Assembly: GCA_030248225.1 (NCBI GenBank) | Contig: JASANE010016246.1 | Coordinates: 1-64,000 of the forward strand | Direction: 5' to 3' | Source of the DNA: Trileptium ribeirensis | Lineage: Eukaryota; Nematoda; Enoplea; Enoplida; Thoracostomopsidae | DNA length: 64,000 nt | Shown: positions 50,691 to 60,714 of the stretch, in pieces | Numbering within the stretch: position 1 is the stretch's first letter | Layout: every line of letters starts with the position of its first letter | Translations under genes and position numbers: made by a program | The notes under the pieces: model-generated | Told to the model about the DNA's origin: nothing | Databases searched by the model: none | What the model saw: the letters and a program-made list of their open reading frames with translations, nothing else

Positions 50691-50947
50691 CCCACTGTCT
50701 ACCCCTATGGTTTCCTGTTGGAAAACGAGTGGATAACCGCCCGGTCGACCTAACATCGACCACCCGGTGGATGATGTCTTCACGCGACGCGTCCACCACT
50801 TCCTATACCGACGAAGCACATGCTATGACGCCGCTTCAGAAAGCCGAAAGTACAGCCTCTTTACCCTCTCCTGATAGAACCCGCAGAACCAGTAGAACCC
50901 CTCGTCGTTATACACGAAAAAACATACTCCAAGCGCCCTTACGATGA
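50687..50947 (+). pseudogene. Short Ser/Thr/Arg-rich ORF overlapping the env stop (ATGA), lead-in to protease
   Basis: Its ATG at 50687 overlaps the env TGA by the arrangement ATGA. The 86-codon product is polar and basic at its end (TRRTSRTPRRYTRKN). Protease sequence starts immediately downstream in a different frame. It may be the N-terminal part of pol, expressed by stop-restart coupling or frameshifting, or a chance frame. Confidence 0.4.
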
Positions 50948-51996
50948 AGGAAAGGTTTTCATCGATGATGGAGAGCTATTCGCTAACCCCATCCGTCGAC
51001 TACGTAGTAGGTCTCGTTCTGGTATCATAACCAAACGAGTCAACGCTATAGAAGCTAATAGCACACCGTTGACTATCAACACCACCAATCTAGGAACACC
51101 CGTAAATAGCCTTATTGACACTGGAGCAGACGTCTCCATTCTATCTCAAGCTACTGTAGCCCGACTAGGATTCGTACCCCCTTGAATCTACCAATACGAG
51201 AATAGTTTACGCAACACAAGAGCTTTCAATAAGTGGAGTGGTGAAAATACCCATAACTATAGGAACCCTTACTGTACCTTGTGAATTCCAAGCCACAAAT
51301 GACACCCCCTACGAATGTATTTTAGGAATCGATTTTATGGCCTTCTTACCACATGTTGCCATTAACTTTAAGGACCGTTGTCTGGACCTATCAAACGGTT
51401 CGGAAAAGTGCTACGTGCCTTTTGCCGATCAAGCAGATTATTATCCACCCGTCATTAACGTCGTAAGCCGACAATACGTTCAAGTTCCCCTTAATACGGA
51501 ATTATTTATCAATGCAATACCCGAAATTGCACAACCTCCTGTTGGTCAAGCCTTATTTGTACCAGACCCATTAATCCTTGATTTAGCAATCGTTCGTACC
51601 CTGGTTCTAACCGGACAGCGATTAATCCCCGTAGCCGTCATGAATTTCGGAAACCTCCCTGCAGCGATTCGTGCAGGACAGACAATTGGACATATTGAAA
51701 TACTCGATAACTCTGCAGTTGAACTTTTGTACGACCAAAATAATATCCTGTTAAGTTCGGGACCGCATTGTAATAATTTAGGCCTGATTACCAATAATGT
51801 CGTACAAGTTATTAACGAACAAAACAAAGCGACCGACACTGAACGTTTGATGCAAATTCTAAGCGATATTAATTTCTCCAATACGTCTGTGAGCCCCTTC
51901 CAGTTGAAACAACTCAAAACCGTAATTTCGGAGAATTCTGACGTCTTTAGTAACCATGCCTTTGATCTAGGCCGATGTGGCATACATCACCATTAG
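50938..51996 (+). pseudogene. pol: pol: retropepsin-like aspartic protease and linker, frameshifted
   Basis: The protease active site LIDTGADVSILS lies at about 51111-51146, preceded by a basic spacer (IRRLRSRSRSG). A stop at about 51183 and a frame change move the rest into the frame at 51238-51996. That frame has the second protease signature ECILGIDFMAFLPHVAIN (flap/hydrophobic-Gly region) and a long linker that leads to the RT. Retroviral proteases cut Gag-Pol into mature proteins. The linker (~150 residues, VNVVSRQYVQVPLNTE onward) resembles that of metazoan gypsy elements. The frame stops at TAG 51994. Confidence 0.85.
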
Positions 51997-53430
51997 ATTA
52001 ACACTGGAAGCGCCCGACCCATTAAGCAAGTTCCGTATCGTCTTGCCCACTCTTTGAGAGAACACCTCCGAGAAGAATTAAATAACATGGTTGAAGCCGG
52101 ATTAATCACACCCTGCGATTCCCCTTGGGGATCGCCCATAGTATACATAACTAAGAGCGACGGAACATTACGCCTGTGTGTCGATTTTCGTAAGTTTAAT
52201 ATAGTTGCCGAAAGAGATGTCTACCCTTTACCCGCATTGACGATATTTTAAGATGTCTCAGAGACACTAAATTTATGTCTAGTTTAGACTTTAACAAAGG
52301 ATTTTGGCAAACTAGAACTTGATCCCGAAACGAAGGAGAAGACCTCTTTCGTTACCGTCCATGGACAATACGAATACAACGTCCTTCCCTTTTATGTTAA
52401 CTCTTCCCCCGGAGCTTTCCAAAGATGCATGTCAATAGTACTCAAAGGACTAGAATGCCAACGATGTTTGATATACATCGACGATATCCTGATCTTTTCC
52501 CCTAGCTTTAATACATACCTAGTGGATTTGGTCACTGTATTAGACCAATTCCGAAAAGCCAATCTTAAGGTAAAGCCATCAAAATGTCAATTTGGACAGA
52601 GACAACACAAGTACTTTGGACACATTTTCAGTTCTGATGGAGTAAGACCGGATCCCGACAAGACCGTTGCCATCGATAATTATAAACGCCCTGAAACCCT
52701 GAAACAACTCCAGAGTTTTCTAGGTCTCGTTGGATATTATCACAAATTTATACCCCGTTACTCAGATCCCTGTGAACCCTTGAACACCCTTCGTCGAAAA
52801 GACACTGAATTTAAATGGGCACCCCAGTGTGAGGAAGCTTTTAACAAATTACGAAAAGCCCTAGTAGAAGAACCACTGCTAATTTACCCTGATTTTACTA
52901 AACCCTTTGTTTTATAGGCAGATGCCTCTGGTTATGCCTTAGGAGCTGTCATGTCTCAGAAAACCGATAAAGAAGTACAACCCATCGCGTATGCTAGTAA
53001 ATCCTTGGTGGATTATCAACGTAGATACCGCGCTATTGAAGCCGAAGCCCAGGCCATACGTTGGGCTGCATTGCATTTTAAACATTACCTATTAGGACAC
53101 GAATTCCGTGTAGAAACTGACCATAAGCCAATTAAGGTTCTTTTGACCGGCCTTTGCGAAACTCGCGTTTAGCCCAATGGAGAAATGATCTATAAATGGA
53201 ATTCGGTGGATTTGAGATCACCTACCGGCGTGGAAAGGCCAATGCAAACGCTGATGGTCTCTCTCGAGACCCACGACACGATGTCGAATTCTCATTCTCT
53301 TCTGATGAAGAATAGGACGAAGAAGAAGAATACTGTAAAAGAGTGGCAATGTTGTCACTTAAAAAGGGCCCTAGACGAAAAAGACAGGATGAAACCCCGA
53401 ACAGAGAGCAGCGAACGACGAGTTCGTTAA
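51997..53430 (+). pseudogene. pol: pol: reverse transcriptase and RNase H, broken
   Basis: RT starts right after the stop at 51994 (NTGSARPIKQVPYRLAH). It shows WGSPIVYITKSDGTLRLCVD, NVLPFYVNSSPGAFQRCM, and the catalytic YIDD at 52474-52485, followed by the thumb and connection (GHIFSSDGVRPDPDKT; LGLVGYYHKFIPRY). RNase H follows the stop at 52915: ADASGYALGAVMSQ, IEAEAQAIRWA and VETDHKPI supply the acidic catalytic residues. This order and these motifs are those of Ty3/gypsy and errantivirus pol. Stops at 52249, 52915 and 53170 and frame changes near 52250-52330 and 53170 make it non-functional. Confidence 0.92.
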
Positions 53431-54909
53431 ATAGACTCTTAAAGATTTGAAACAAATGCTGTCTAATACAGAAGTACCTAGACTAACCCAGGAACTGCGT
53501 AGGAAAATACTCGACACTTATGGTGGAACCGACCCAGCTAATAATCCTAAAGACTATGTCATTATAGGCTCAGGAGTTATAGGAAGCCCAGAACCGGATC
53601 CTAGCTAACAAAACCCTGGCCCGTCAAGTGCACCCGATCTGCCTCAAGAGGATTCCCACCTCTGGTGAGCATCCTCTTCAACCCCAAACAACACCTGAGA
53701 AGGAACCTTTCGATGCCTTAATTAAGGTGGGATACGCTTGTGAAAGCCCTATGGTCCTGTTGAAACTTGAACAAGTGAAAGACACAGGAGGTTTATACTT
53801 ACCACACTTTAGTCAAGAATCAGATAAGAGCTTAATTATTCCTCGACTACAGCAACAAGACGACAAGTTTGGTCCTATTCGAACATATTTACAAAAAGGA
53901 ACTCGTTCTGATGAACCCAAAAATGCTGTCACGCTCAAATTAGAATCACATCATTAACGTATCTGCCCTACAACGTAAATCTTGTACCTACACCCAATCT
54001 TACCAAATGATCATCGCCCTAAACTCTGCGTTCCCCATCGACTTATCCCCCATATCTTGAAGCATGAGTACGATACCCTATTTGGAAGCCACCCAGGCCG
54101 TGATCGACTTATGAGTAAGCTGAAGCAATTTTATTATTGGGAAAATATGAGTAAGCGTGTTGAAGATTATGTAAAGAGATGCGAAACCTGTCAAAAGTCT
54201 CGTAACATACCTCAGAATGTCCGAGTTGCCCTTGGCGATTTACCTCAAACGAATGCCTCTATGCATCAGATGTACGTTGACATCCTTGATATTTCCAGTG
54301 GAAACAAGTACGGTCTTGCTTTTATTGATCAATTTACAAAGTTTGTTATCGCCGTCGCCATCCCCAATCAAACAACTCGCACTGCAGCACAAGTATTTAT
54401 TAAAGAAGTTGCTTGCCGACATGTCGCACCTGCTGAATTAGTATCCGACTAAGGTCGAGGTTTCATTTCCGACCTTATACAAGCCTCATGTGCTGAACTA
54501 CTTACTTTCAAGCGTGAAACGCTAAGTTACAACCCAAAAGCCAATGGCGAAATAGAAAGATTTAATCGAAGTTTACTCTTCTTGCCTATCGTACCAATGT
54601 CCAAAGATGGCTTGCCACAATTAGAGAAAATGTATACCGTTCAATGCAAGCAGCCCGTGAATACCGTAAGCAATATTATAACCGGAAAACTAAAATTCCT
54701 TCATATAAAGTTGGAGATGAAGTGCGGGTGTATCGATATCACACAACCCCTGGTTTGTCGCGTAAACTTGAACAAAGATGGTGTGGACCGTACCAAATAT
54801 TAAAGGTCATACCGCCATGTCTCCAAATACCTCTTACAGCTCAAAGTCACGCGAAAAGACATCTTGTGCATTTTAATCGCACTAAACCTTGTTACCGCCC
54901 ACTTCGTAC
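53431..54909 (+). pseudogene. pol: pol: integrase, broken and cut by a hAT insertion
   Basis: An N-terminal extension (53628-53957) leads into the HHCC zinc-binding motif: HEYDTLFGSHPG, then RCETCQKSR near 54180. The catalytic core has Asp in MYVDILDIS, Asp in AELVSD (followed at once by TAA 54450), and Glu in NPKANGEIER near 54545. A C-terminal DNA-binding part with a GPY-like motif (RWCGPYQILKV) is in the frame 54644-54958. This frame is interrupted at 54917 by the hAT element, and the tail resumes at 56068 in a compatible frame. Confidence 0.9.
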
Positions 54910-54917
54910 CTTCCCAG

Positions 54918-56059
54918 CAGGGAATAACCGGAACCAGCAACCGGAACCGTTCATTTAACCGGAACCTGGTCTTCGAAATTTATATTTAGTAAAACATATG
55001 ATGGAAGAAATGAAGGTATACTGGATTTTAAACGCATTAAAAAATAACTTTTACATTAAACTTAATGTATTGCGATTCTATTATTACCTTTCTCAAACTT
55101 TAAAGAGACTGAGGAAGCTAATGATGTTTATTTATCGATCAAATATGTCGGTTTTTGGACATTCAGAGCAAAAAATGTTTTCCACTATACCCCATTGCGT
55201 ATACTGCGTCACATCGAATGTGCTTACAAAGCTTGGAGCGTAGAATACACACTTTCGCTGTCTCCAGTCGCCTCCCTTTACTACACATACGTTTGTTGCA
55301 TGTTCTTCTGTAGGAAACTTAAAATTATTGGTTTATATGATTCTAAGAGAAAATAATAGATAGAAGGTAATTTTCTGATCAGTGGTCAGAGACACTGTTT
55401 AAGGTAGCGTTGGACAAACAGTGCCCGTCAGTTAGATCATAATGATGATGACTTTCTAATCAGAATGCTATAAATGAGACACACTGTGATGCTGCTCGCA
55501 CAGTTTCAATAAATACAGTGCATTGTCAAAAAAGCAGTTTCTAGCTGCGTTGCAGATAACGTTAGTTTACTTCAATTTAGACTGATTTACCAAGTTTACA
55601 AGCGCACTGGCTGGTGCTTGACGCAATTTATGTTAGCCAAGCATACCTTAAGTACTTCTGCTTAAGCCATACTCTGTTACCAAGTTGGACCGGTTTAATT
55701 CAACCGTATCCCACAGACTTCTGGATGTGTAAAATAGCTGCTACAGGCATCGACCTGGCTTTGATTTAACAAATTCCTGCAGGTTATTATGAAAAATTCC
55801 TGCTCAAATTATGTGCCTTATTTACGTTTCACACGGCTAATTGGTTAGTTAATCTTTTCTTTTGTTTGGTTGTATTGGAGCGTGATCATTGTATAATATA
55901 TATTACATATGTTTGGATTACAGGATGAAGGAAAAAACGTGGAAAATTTCAAACAAAATTTTTAAACCGGAATTCCGGTTCCAGTATGGTTTTTTCCCTT
56001 TGCCAGAACCGCAACCGGAACACGATTTTCGCCGGAACCGGAATTCCGGTTACTCCCTG
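54918..56059. mobile_element. hAT-type non-autonomous element (1142 bp) inserted in pol, perfect 8 bp target duplication
   Basis: It begins CAGGGAATAACCGGA and ends TCCGGTTACTCCCTG (13-14 of 15 bases inverted). It is flanked by CTTCCCAG at 54910-54917 and 56060-56067. GGAACCGG-type repeats lie near both ends. It is closely similar to 30234-31342 over its whole length. It encodes no transposase. Confidence 0.92.
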
Positions 56060-56067
56060 CTTCCCAG

Positions 56068-57000
56068 GTATGGAAGACCCTTTGCAGGACGTACCTGATG
56101 AACAATTACAAACCCCATTGGAACGTACCACTGAAACGATCAACGCCGATCGTCTATTTATCCGCGAGGTTCAAGCCGCGGACCCTGAATCTATCGCTAA
56201 AATGCGACAATCATTTGCTCCTGAACGTTCCCGCGAACAAGCGCATGAAACCGAACCTGCGCATGACGCCGAGCCCGCAGCGAATTTAACCCAAACCCAA
56301 AGTTGATATTCACTTAGCCATGGATACGAATATACCTAACCGATTACTACTTGTGTTGACACTAACCGGACGCCCCAATATGATTGGCCCGGAATTTCGC
56401 AAGAACTCATCACTCGAAACGCATCTCAAATACCTTATGTGCCAGATAATTACACTAGACCTTTACCTGAAATTGGCGAACATACAGTACCTATAATGCG
56501 GAAAGAATACCGCTGAACCGATGAACTATTATCACCTAATTTTGAAGGATTCGATGAGTGTGTAAACCCGATCCTTACGCCCCAATTTATTTTCCTCGCT
56601 AAGGAGAAGTTCCCTCACCGGACGCCACCGTATTCAACTAGCCCATAAAAGCGCTGCGATTTAGAATTAACTGTCACTTGCGCACCGAAACCCGATTATC
56701 CCTTTGGCGTACACCCCGAGCAACTTATGAATTCACCTGAATCGAGTGAGCCTCTACCCATGGCCACGATTCCAATGCGAGGATATACAGCATTTACTAC
56801 TGTCCCTGAACAGGATGCACCTGTGTCAGCGCTATCCCAATACAGGTACCGCGAAGCACTTGCACCACCTTCACCATTATTTGAAGATGATCACGGTGGA
56901 CCCTACCATCTCCGATCCCGAAATACCCAACCTGAACCACCAACTAAACCACTCAGACGAACCGAAACAGCATGCACGAGAGACTCACCCCAGAAATAGT
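56068..57000 (+). pseudogene. Pol C-terminal extension downstream of the hAT insertion, unknown function
   Basis: One frame continues from the integrase side across 56068-57000 with stops at 56304, ~56338, 56514 and ~56646. It encodes acidic and Pro/Glu-rich sequence (LQDVPDEQLQTPLERTTETI), then MNSPESSEPLPMATIPMRGY and a polar end HLRSRNTQPEPPTKPLRRTE. No domain recognised. It may be a cleaved Pol tail or a separate product. Confidence 0.5.
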
Positions 57001-57418
57001 ATTTGTAGGAAGATATACTAGGAGAAAGATAGCTAAAGAAGTCGTACGAGACATCCTAGCTGAGGAAGAGGAACGAAGACGTAGAGCATTAGAGGGAACC
57101 GAAACAAGTTCTCAAGCTGCAACTGAACTATTGGAACACTTCACAGGAAGCACAACACTTGTACCAAGAATCATACGCTTCTTATACGAACAAGTGCAAT
57201 CACTTTTGGAGGAGACAATCACTAGGCCTCGTCGAGGACGACCTCCAAAAAAAACAACAGCAATTGAAAGCGCATCAGAAGAATCAGAACCTGAAATAAA
57301 TAGAATTAGACAAGGAATTCCGAACTACCCATGGGGACGTAGACCACTACGCCCTGAAAACTTTGGACTTCAAGCTGTTCGAACAGCGCGATCACCGCCC
57401 CGTCGAGGACGACAATAG
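56972..57418 (+). CDS. ORF with an AT-hook-like motif, unknown function
   Basis: This 148-residue frame is intact. It starts at ATG 56972, overlapping the end of the preceding frame by about 30 bp. Its first half is a highly charged helix (KEVVRDILAEEEERRRRALE). A second helix follows (PRIIRFLYEQVQSLLEE). An AT-hook core TRPRRGRPPKK begins around residue 88. The C-terminal part is basic (SPPRRGRQ). AT-hooks bind the minor groove of AT-rich DNA, so it might tether pre-integration complexes to chromatin or act as a DNA-binding regulator. That is inference. Unlike its neighbours it has no internal stop. Confidence 0.55.
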   Translation: MHERLTPEIVFVGRYTRRKIAKEVVRDILAEEEERRRRALEGTETSSQAATELLEHFTGSTTLVPRIIRFLYEQVQSLLEETITRPRRGRPPKKTTAIESASEESEPEINRIRQGIPNYPWGRRPLRPENFGLQAVRTARSPPRRGRQ

Positions 57419-57521
57419 CCGTCCAGACGTCACTTAACTATTAATCTTGTTACAATCCTCGAGCCCCGATGCAAATCCGGCCTGAAGAACCGTCAGTAAC
57501 GACGAAGAACTTAAATTCTAG

Positions 57522-58197
57522 ATGAATTACCTCAGAGGACCAAAGCGATACTCTGATGTCAGCAAATCACAACAAAATCCTGTTCCTGTGCCGTACTACT
57601 TCATCGAGTATTCGAAACTGATAGAAGTCTTTCTTTCCAGAGGCACTCGATGGCCTAATTTGTCGAACATGGCCGCCCTTAATCAAACGATTCAACATTA
57701 CCCCATCGAATACAGTTCTACGGAACATGGATATTAATTACTCGTCACTTACCTTTTCAACGAGGATCAAGCTCGACTAGACATCGAAGCCGTTAGATTG
57801 GGAGCTCGAGATGTCAAATCCATTGCCCGAAGAAACAAACAATAATTTATAGATGAGGTAAACACTCAACATCTTCGCCCCGTATTGCCTCATCTAATGA
57901 GAGCCGTTTTGCAAGTTATGCAAGCTCGATTTGCTCGTTTTAAGGAATACCCTATTGTCCACGGGAGATGCCCTGCTTCTGGAGGCTAATCCTACCGATA
58001 GCTTGTGGGGTATTGGCGTTGGATCTCACGATTTTAGGATAGGCCGTCGCCCAAGGAACTGTCACAGTGTGATGGGACGATTACTGCAAGAGATCCGCAC
58101 CTTTCATAGGGACGGAATCGTTTCATGGCCAACAACTATAATCCTCGGCGATGCTACCGCCACCTCGCTGTTAAAGCTTAACGAAAGAGCTGATTAG
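57522..58197 (+). pseudogene. NADAR-domain (YbiA-like, DUF1768) protein encoded by the retroelement, broken
   Basis: The domain order is as in the NADAR family. The surface motif WPNLSNM is followed by YSSTEHGY (EHxY motif), a helix RLDIEAVRLGARDVKSIARR, and RPVLPHLMRAVLQVMQARFA (R…VM…L.AKF-like). The signature then follows: LLSTGDALLLEANPTDSLWG, ending IGVGSHDF. It ends in an NxxG..L..IR helix (SVMGRLLQEIRTF). NADAR proteins include N-glycosidases of riboflavin metabolism and enzymes that remove ADP-ribose from guanosine in DNA. The start ATG 57522 is a reasonable choice. TAA stops at 57735 and ~57843, a frame change near 57940 and a TAG at 58195 break it. It lies downstream of pol, within the element and not in host sequence. 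Confidence 0.8.
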
Positions 58198-58656
58198 TTT
58201 GTCCATACTTTGCCAAGAGCAACTATGGAATTCCTCATCCGAATGGCTACTTGTTTAATTACCCCACAAACTCAAACTGTTGTCATTATAGGCGGATACC
58301 TATCTGCCCTAAGAAAGCAACCCCTGGAAAATCAACCGTTAGACTCTCCTCGCCATGTTTTACGGCGACTAAGACGCTACATGTGTACCTTTAATTATTT
58401 ACTGTCAGACTCTGCTACCGCTATTATGTCACCACCCCCGCTTTGTTGGGATATTGAATCTGACATAACGGCTTGGTCGACTGAGTTTCAGGAGGCCCAT
58501 GCCGAATTTCAATTGAATAAACCACATATGTTACGCAAAGTGAGAATGCCGCCCTTCCCTATGGAGCTACAGTTACAGGGGCCCCGCCATTCTATGATTG
58601 AAAATGTCACGAACAAGTGGCGGGGCCCCTGCACCCGAAGTATGGGACTGTACTAA
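58198..58656 (+). pseudogene. C-terminal domain continuing the NADAR frame, possibly SGNH/GDSL-like
   Basis: After the TAG at 58195 the same frame is open to 58656. The segment from about 58120 reads TTIILGDATATSLLKL, then TVVIIGGYLSALR about 45 residues later. These resemble block I (GDS) and block III (GGND) of SGNH hydrolases, but Ser and Asn are replaced and no block V DxxH was found. A helical C-terminal part follows (WSTEFQEAHAEFQ). The assignment is weak. It could equally be another Rossmann-like fold. Confidence 0.35.
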
Positions 58657-60701
58657 TAACAATGTAAATGGTATACGAGAACAAGTTATTAACGAGTATT
58701 TTGCTAATCACCTGAGAAAATGGTTGGAACATCAGTTAGCAAGAAAACACTAAATTTGTACGAAGCCATCATCAGTTGAGAAATGTGAGAGCCCAAAATG
58801 GGACAAATCTGTATGAACCGTTCACCGTAATCTGACGCAATTGTTGTGCCTCGTCATATCATTGATTCTGCATAAATTTGTTTGGTCTAGATATGCTGCC
58901 ATAGTGCCTTTGTTTATTGATACATGTACGCCTATTGTAGTAGACGATGCTTAGATACCCAAAATCAGGTGCAAGAATCAAGATCCGCGAGGACCTAAAG
59001 GTGTTAGAGAGTGAGAAATATAGTCATAGAATTCAGCAGCTCTCAGGTTTAAACCAAAAGATTAGTAAGATTTCCAGGATTTCTGAAATGTTGGCTCTTC
59101 TAGTATAGAGAGGACTCTGAGAAAAAGGGTCCCCGAAACCCCAACCTCATTGAAACCACTAGTTCCCCAACACCTCCTGCATGACTTCTAGTAAGTTGTT
59201 TGACCAAATTTTGCCTAAGTTTTAGCTTAAATATTGCTGGTAGGAGCAGCTTTATAAGGAAAAAGCTGTTATCAGTAACCATAGTAAAACCAATATTTTG
59301 AGTTTCTACTACCTCACACTGTCCCAAACGTCCACTAGCGCAGTATGGTCGTCGTTGTCATCATCGACATCATCGTCTTTGGAATTATATCCGGATTTAT
59401 TCTTGTCCGGGTTCCTTCACAGAAACCCTGTTTAGCCCAAACAAGAAGTATATTGGCTTCCCCAAAGCCCAGACGCGGCTAGGAAGGAGCCGCCTGAATG
59501 AGGACATTATCCTCACCAAAACAGAAAACTTACTCCCTGTTAGAAAACGCCGCATCAGCACATCGTAAATGGCACCTCGAGTTCGGTTCCTGCGTAGTTT
59601 TTATCGTCCAGAGAAAAGCAACGACAACGCTCCGAAAATGTAACAAATTTGCTAAAATCCATAAAATTTTGATATTTCAACTTACGGATACTTGAAGTAT
59701 GTATCAAGTATGCTTATCACCAACCGTGGTAAACTTAATAAGCTAAGTTTTAACCACTTTGCAAGAAGTTTCGGACAGATCATCGTGATAATTGTCATAA
59801 TATTTCGACTGTGATTACTGTTTTGTATCCCGGCTATGTGTATGTGGCAACAACCAGCAATGAACACAATTTTGTGCGAAATGTACTTCTTCCGCACTCG
59901 TCGATCCTGTTGAAAACCCACCAAAGAAAACTCCGAAAGAGAAACCCCACAACTCCAAGTGCAAAGTTAAATAATCTTCCCCAAAAAAATTAAGAGAAGG
60001 TCTTAAAGACCGTTGGAGACTTAGGGAATTTTCACACTAATTTGTAAAACAAAATCAAGAAATTCAATAGGAACCACATTAAAGTGGACCAAGGAAAATA
60101 GGAAATTCGAACACTCGTAAATTTAATATTTTATTTTAAACCACAATTTTAACATAGCCAACGGTCACAACTGAAACCCCATAAACCGCTGGTCGAAAAT
60201 TTCGCTATATAAAGCACCGAGAAAATCTACTTTTAAGATTGTACCATATTTTTATTTTACATTTTTTATTATTTTATTTTATTAATTGTAAATATTTTGA
60301 CCTGGCGACTTTTGGGGAATTTGGCACCTGGCTCTTAGGGGTCTTGTGTGCCTGGTGTCCCCACAGGTACGTAGGGTCTCAAAGTTTTGAAGGGCTCATG
60401 ACTCCAGTGAGCCCACTTTTCATGAAAGAAATCAGCGTCAAAACCCTCACGATAGTAAGGGGAAATAAAGACCTGGAAACAAATAAATTATTCTTGTGGG
60501 ATACCGTATCGATACCCGGCAGTAACCAGCGTACCAGAAGTAGCGCAGCAAATTAACTGCGAAAATGAAAAAGCCGTACAAAACGCCCCAACCAAAAACC
60601 CCAAGCCGAATGTAATAAGCACCCCGCCCCGTGATAAAATCTGCCCTAGAACTCGTACTTAATCTTCCCACCCCAAGTGAAGAGTCGAATAATTTTCCCT
60701 T
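58657..60701 (+). other. 3' untranslated region of the retroelement, no gene supported
   Basis: Only short frames are present. One at 59345-59479 starts with a strongly hydrophobic run (MVVVVIIDIIVFGIISGFIL) and could encode a small membrane peptide, but it has only 45 codons and no support from context. The remainder is C/A-rich with no recognisable domain. Confidence 0.4.
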
Positions 60702-60714
60702 AAAAATTAAGAGA
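60702..60714 (+). promoter_or_regulatory. Putative polypurine tract
   Basis: AAAAATTAAGAGA lies directly before the TG of the 3' LTR. It is purine-rich apart from two T, and the position is that expected for the plus-strand primer. Confidence 0.45.
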
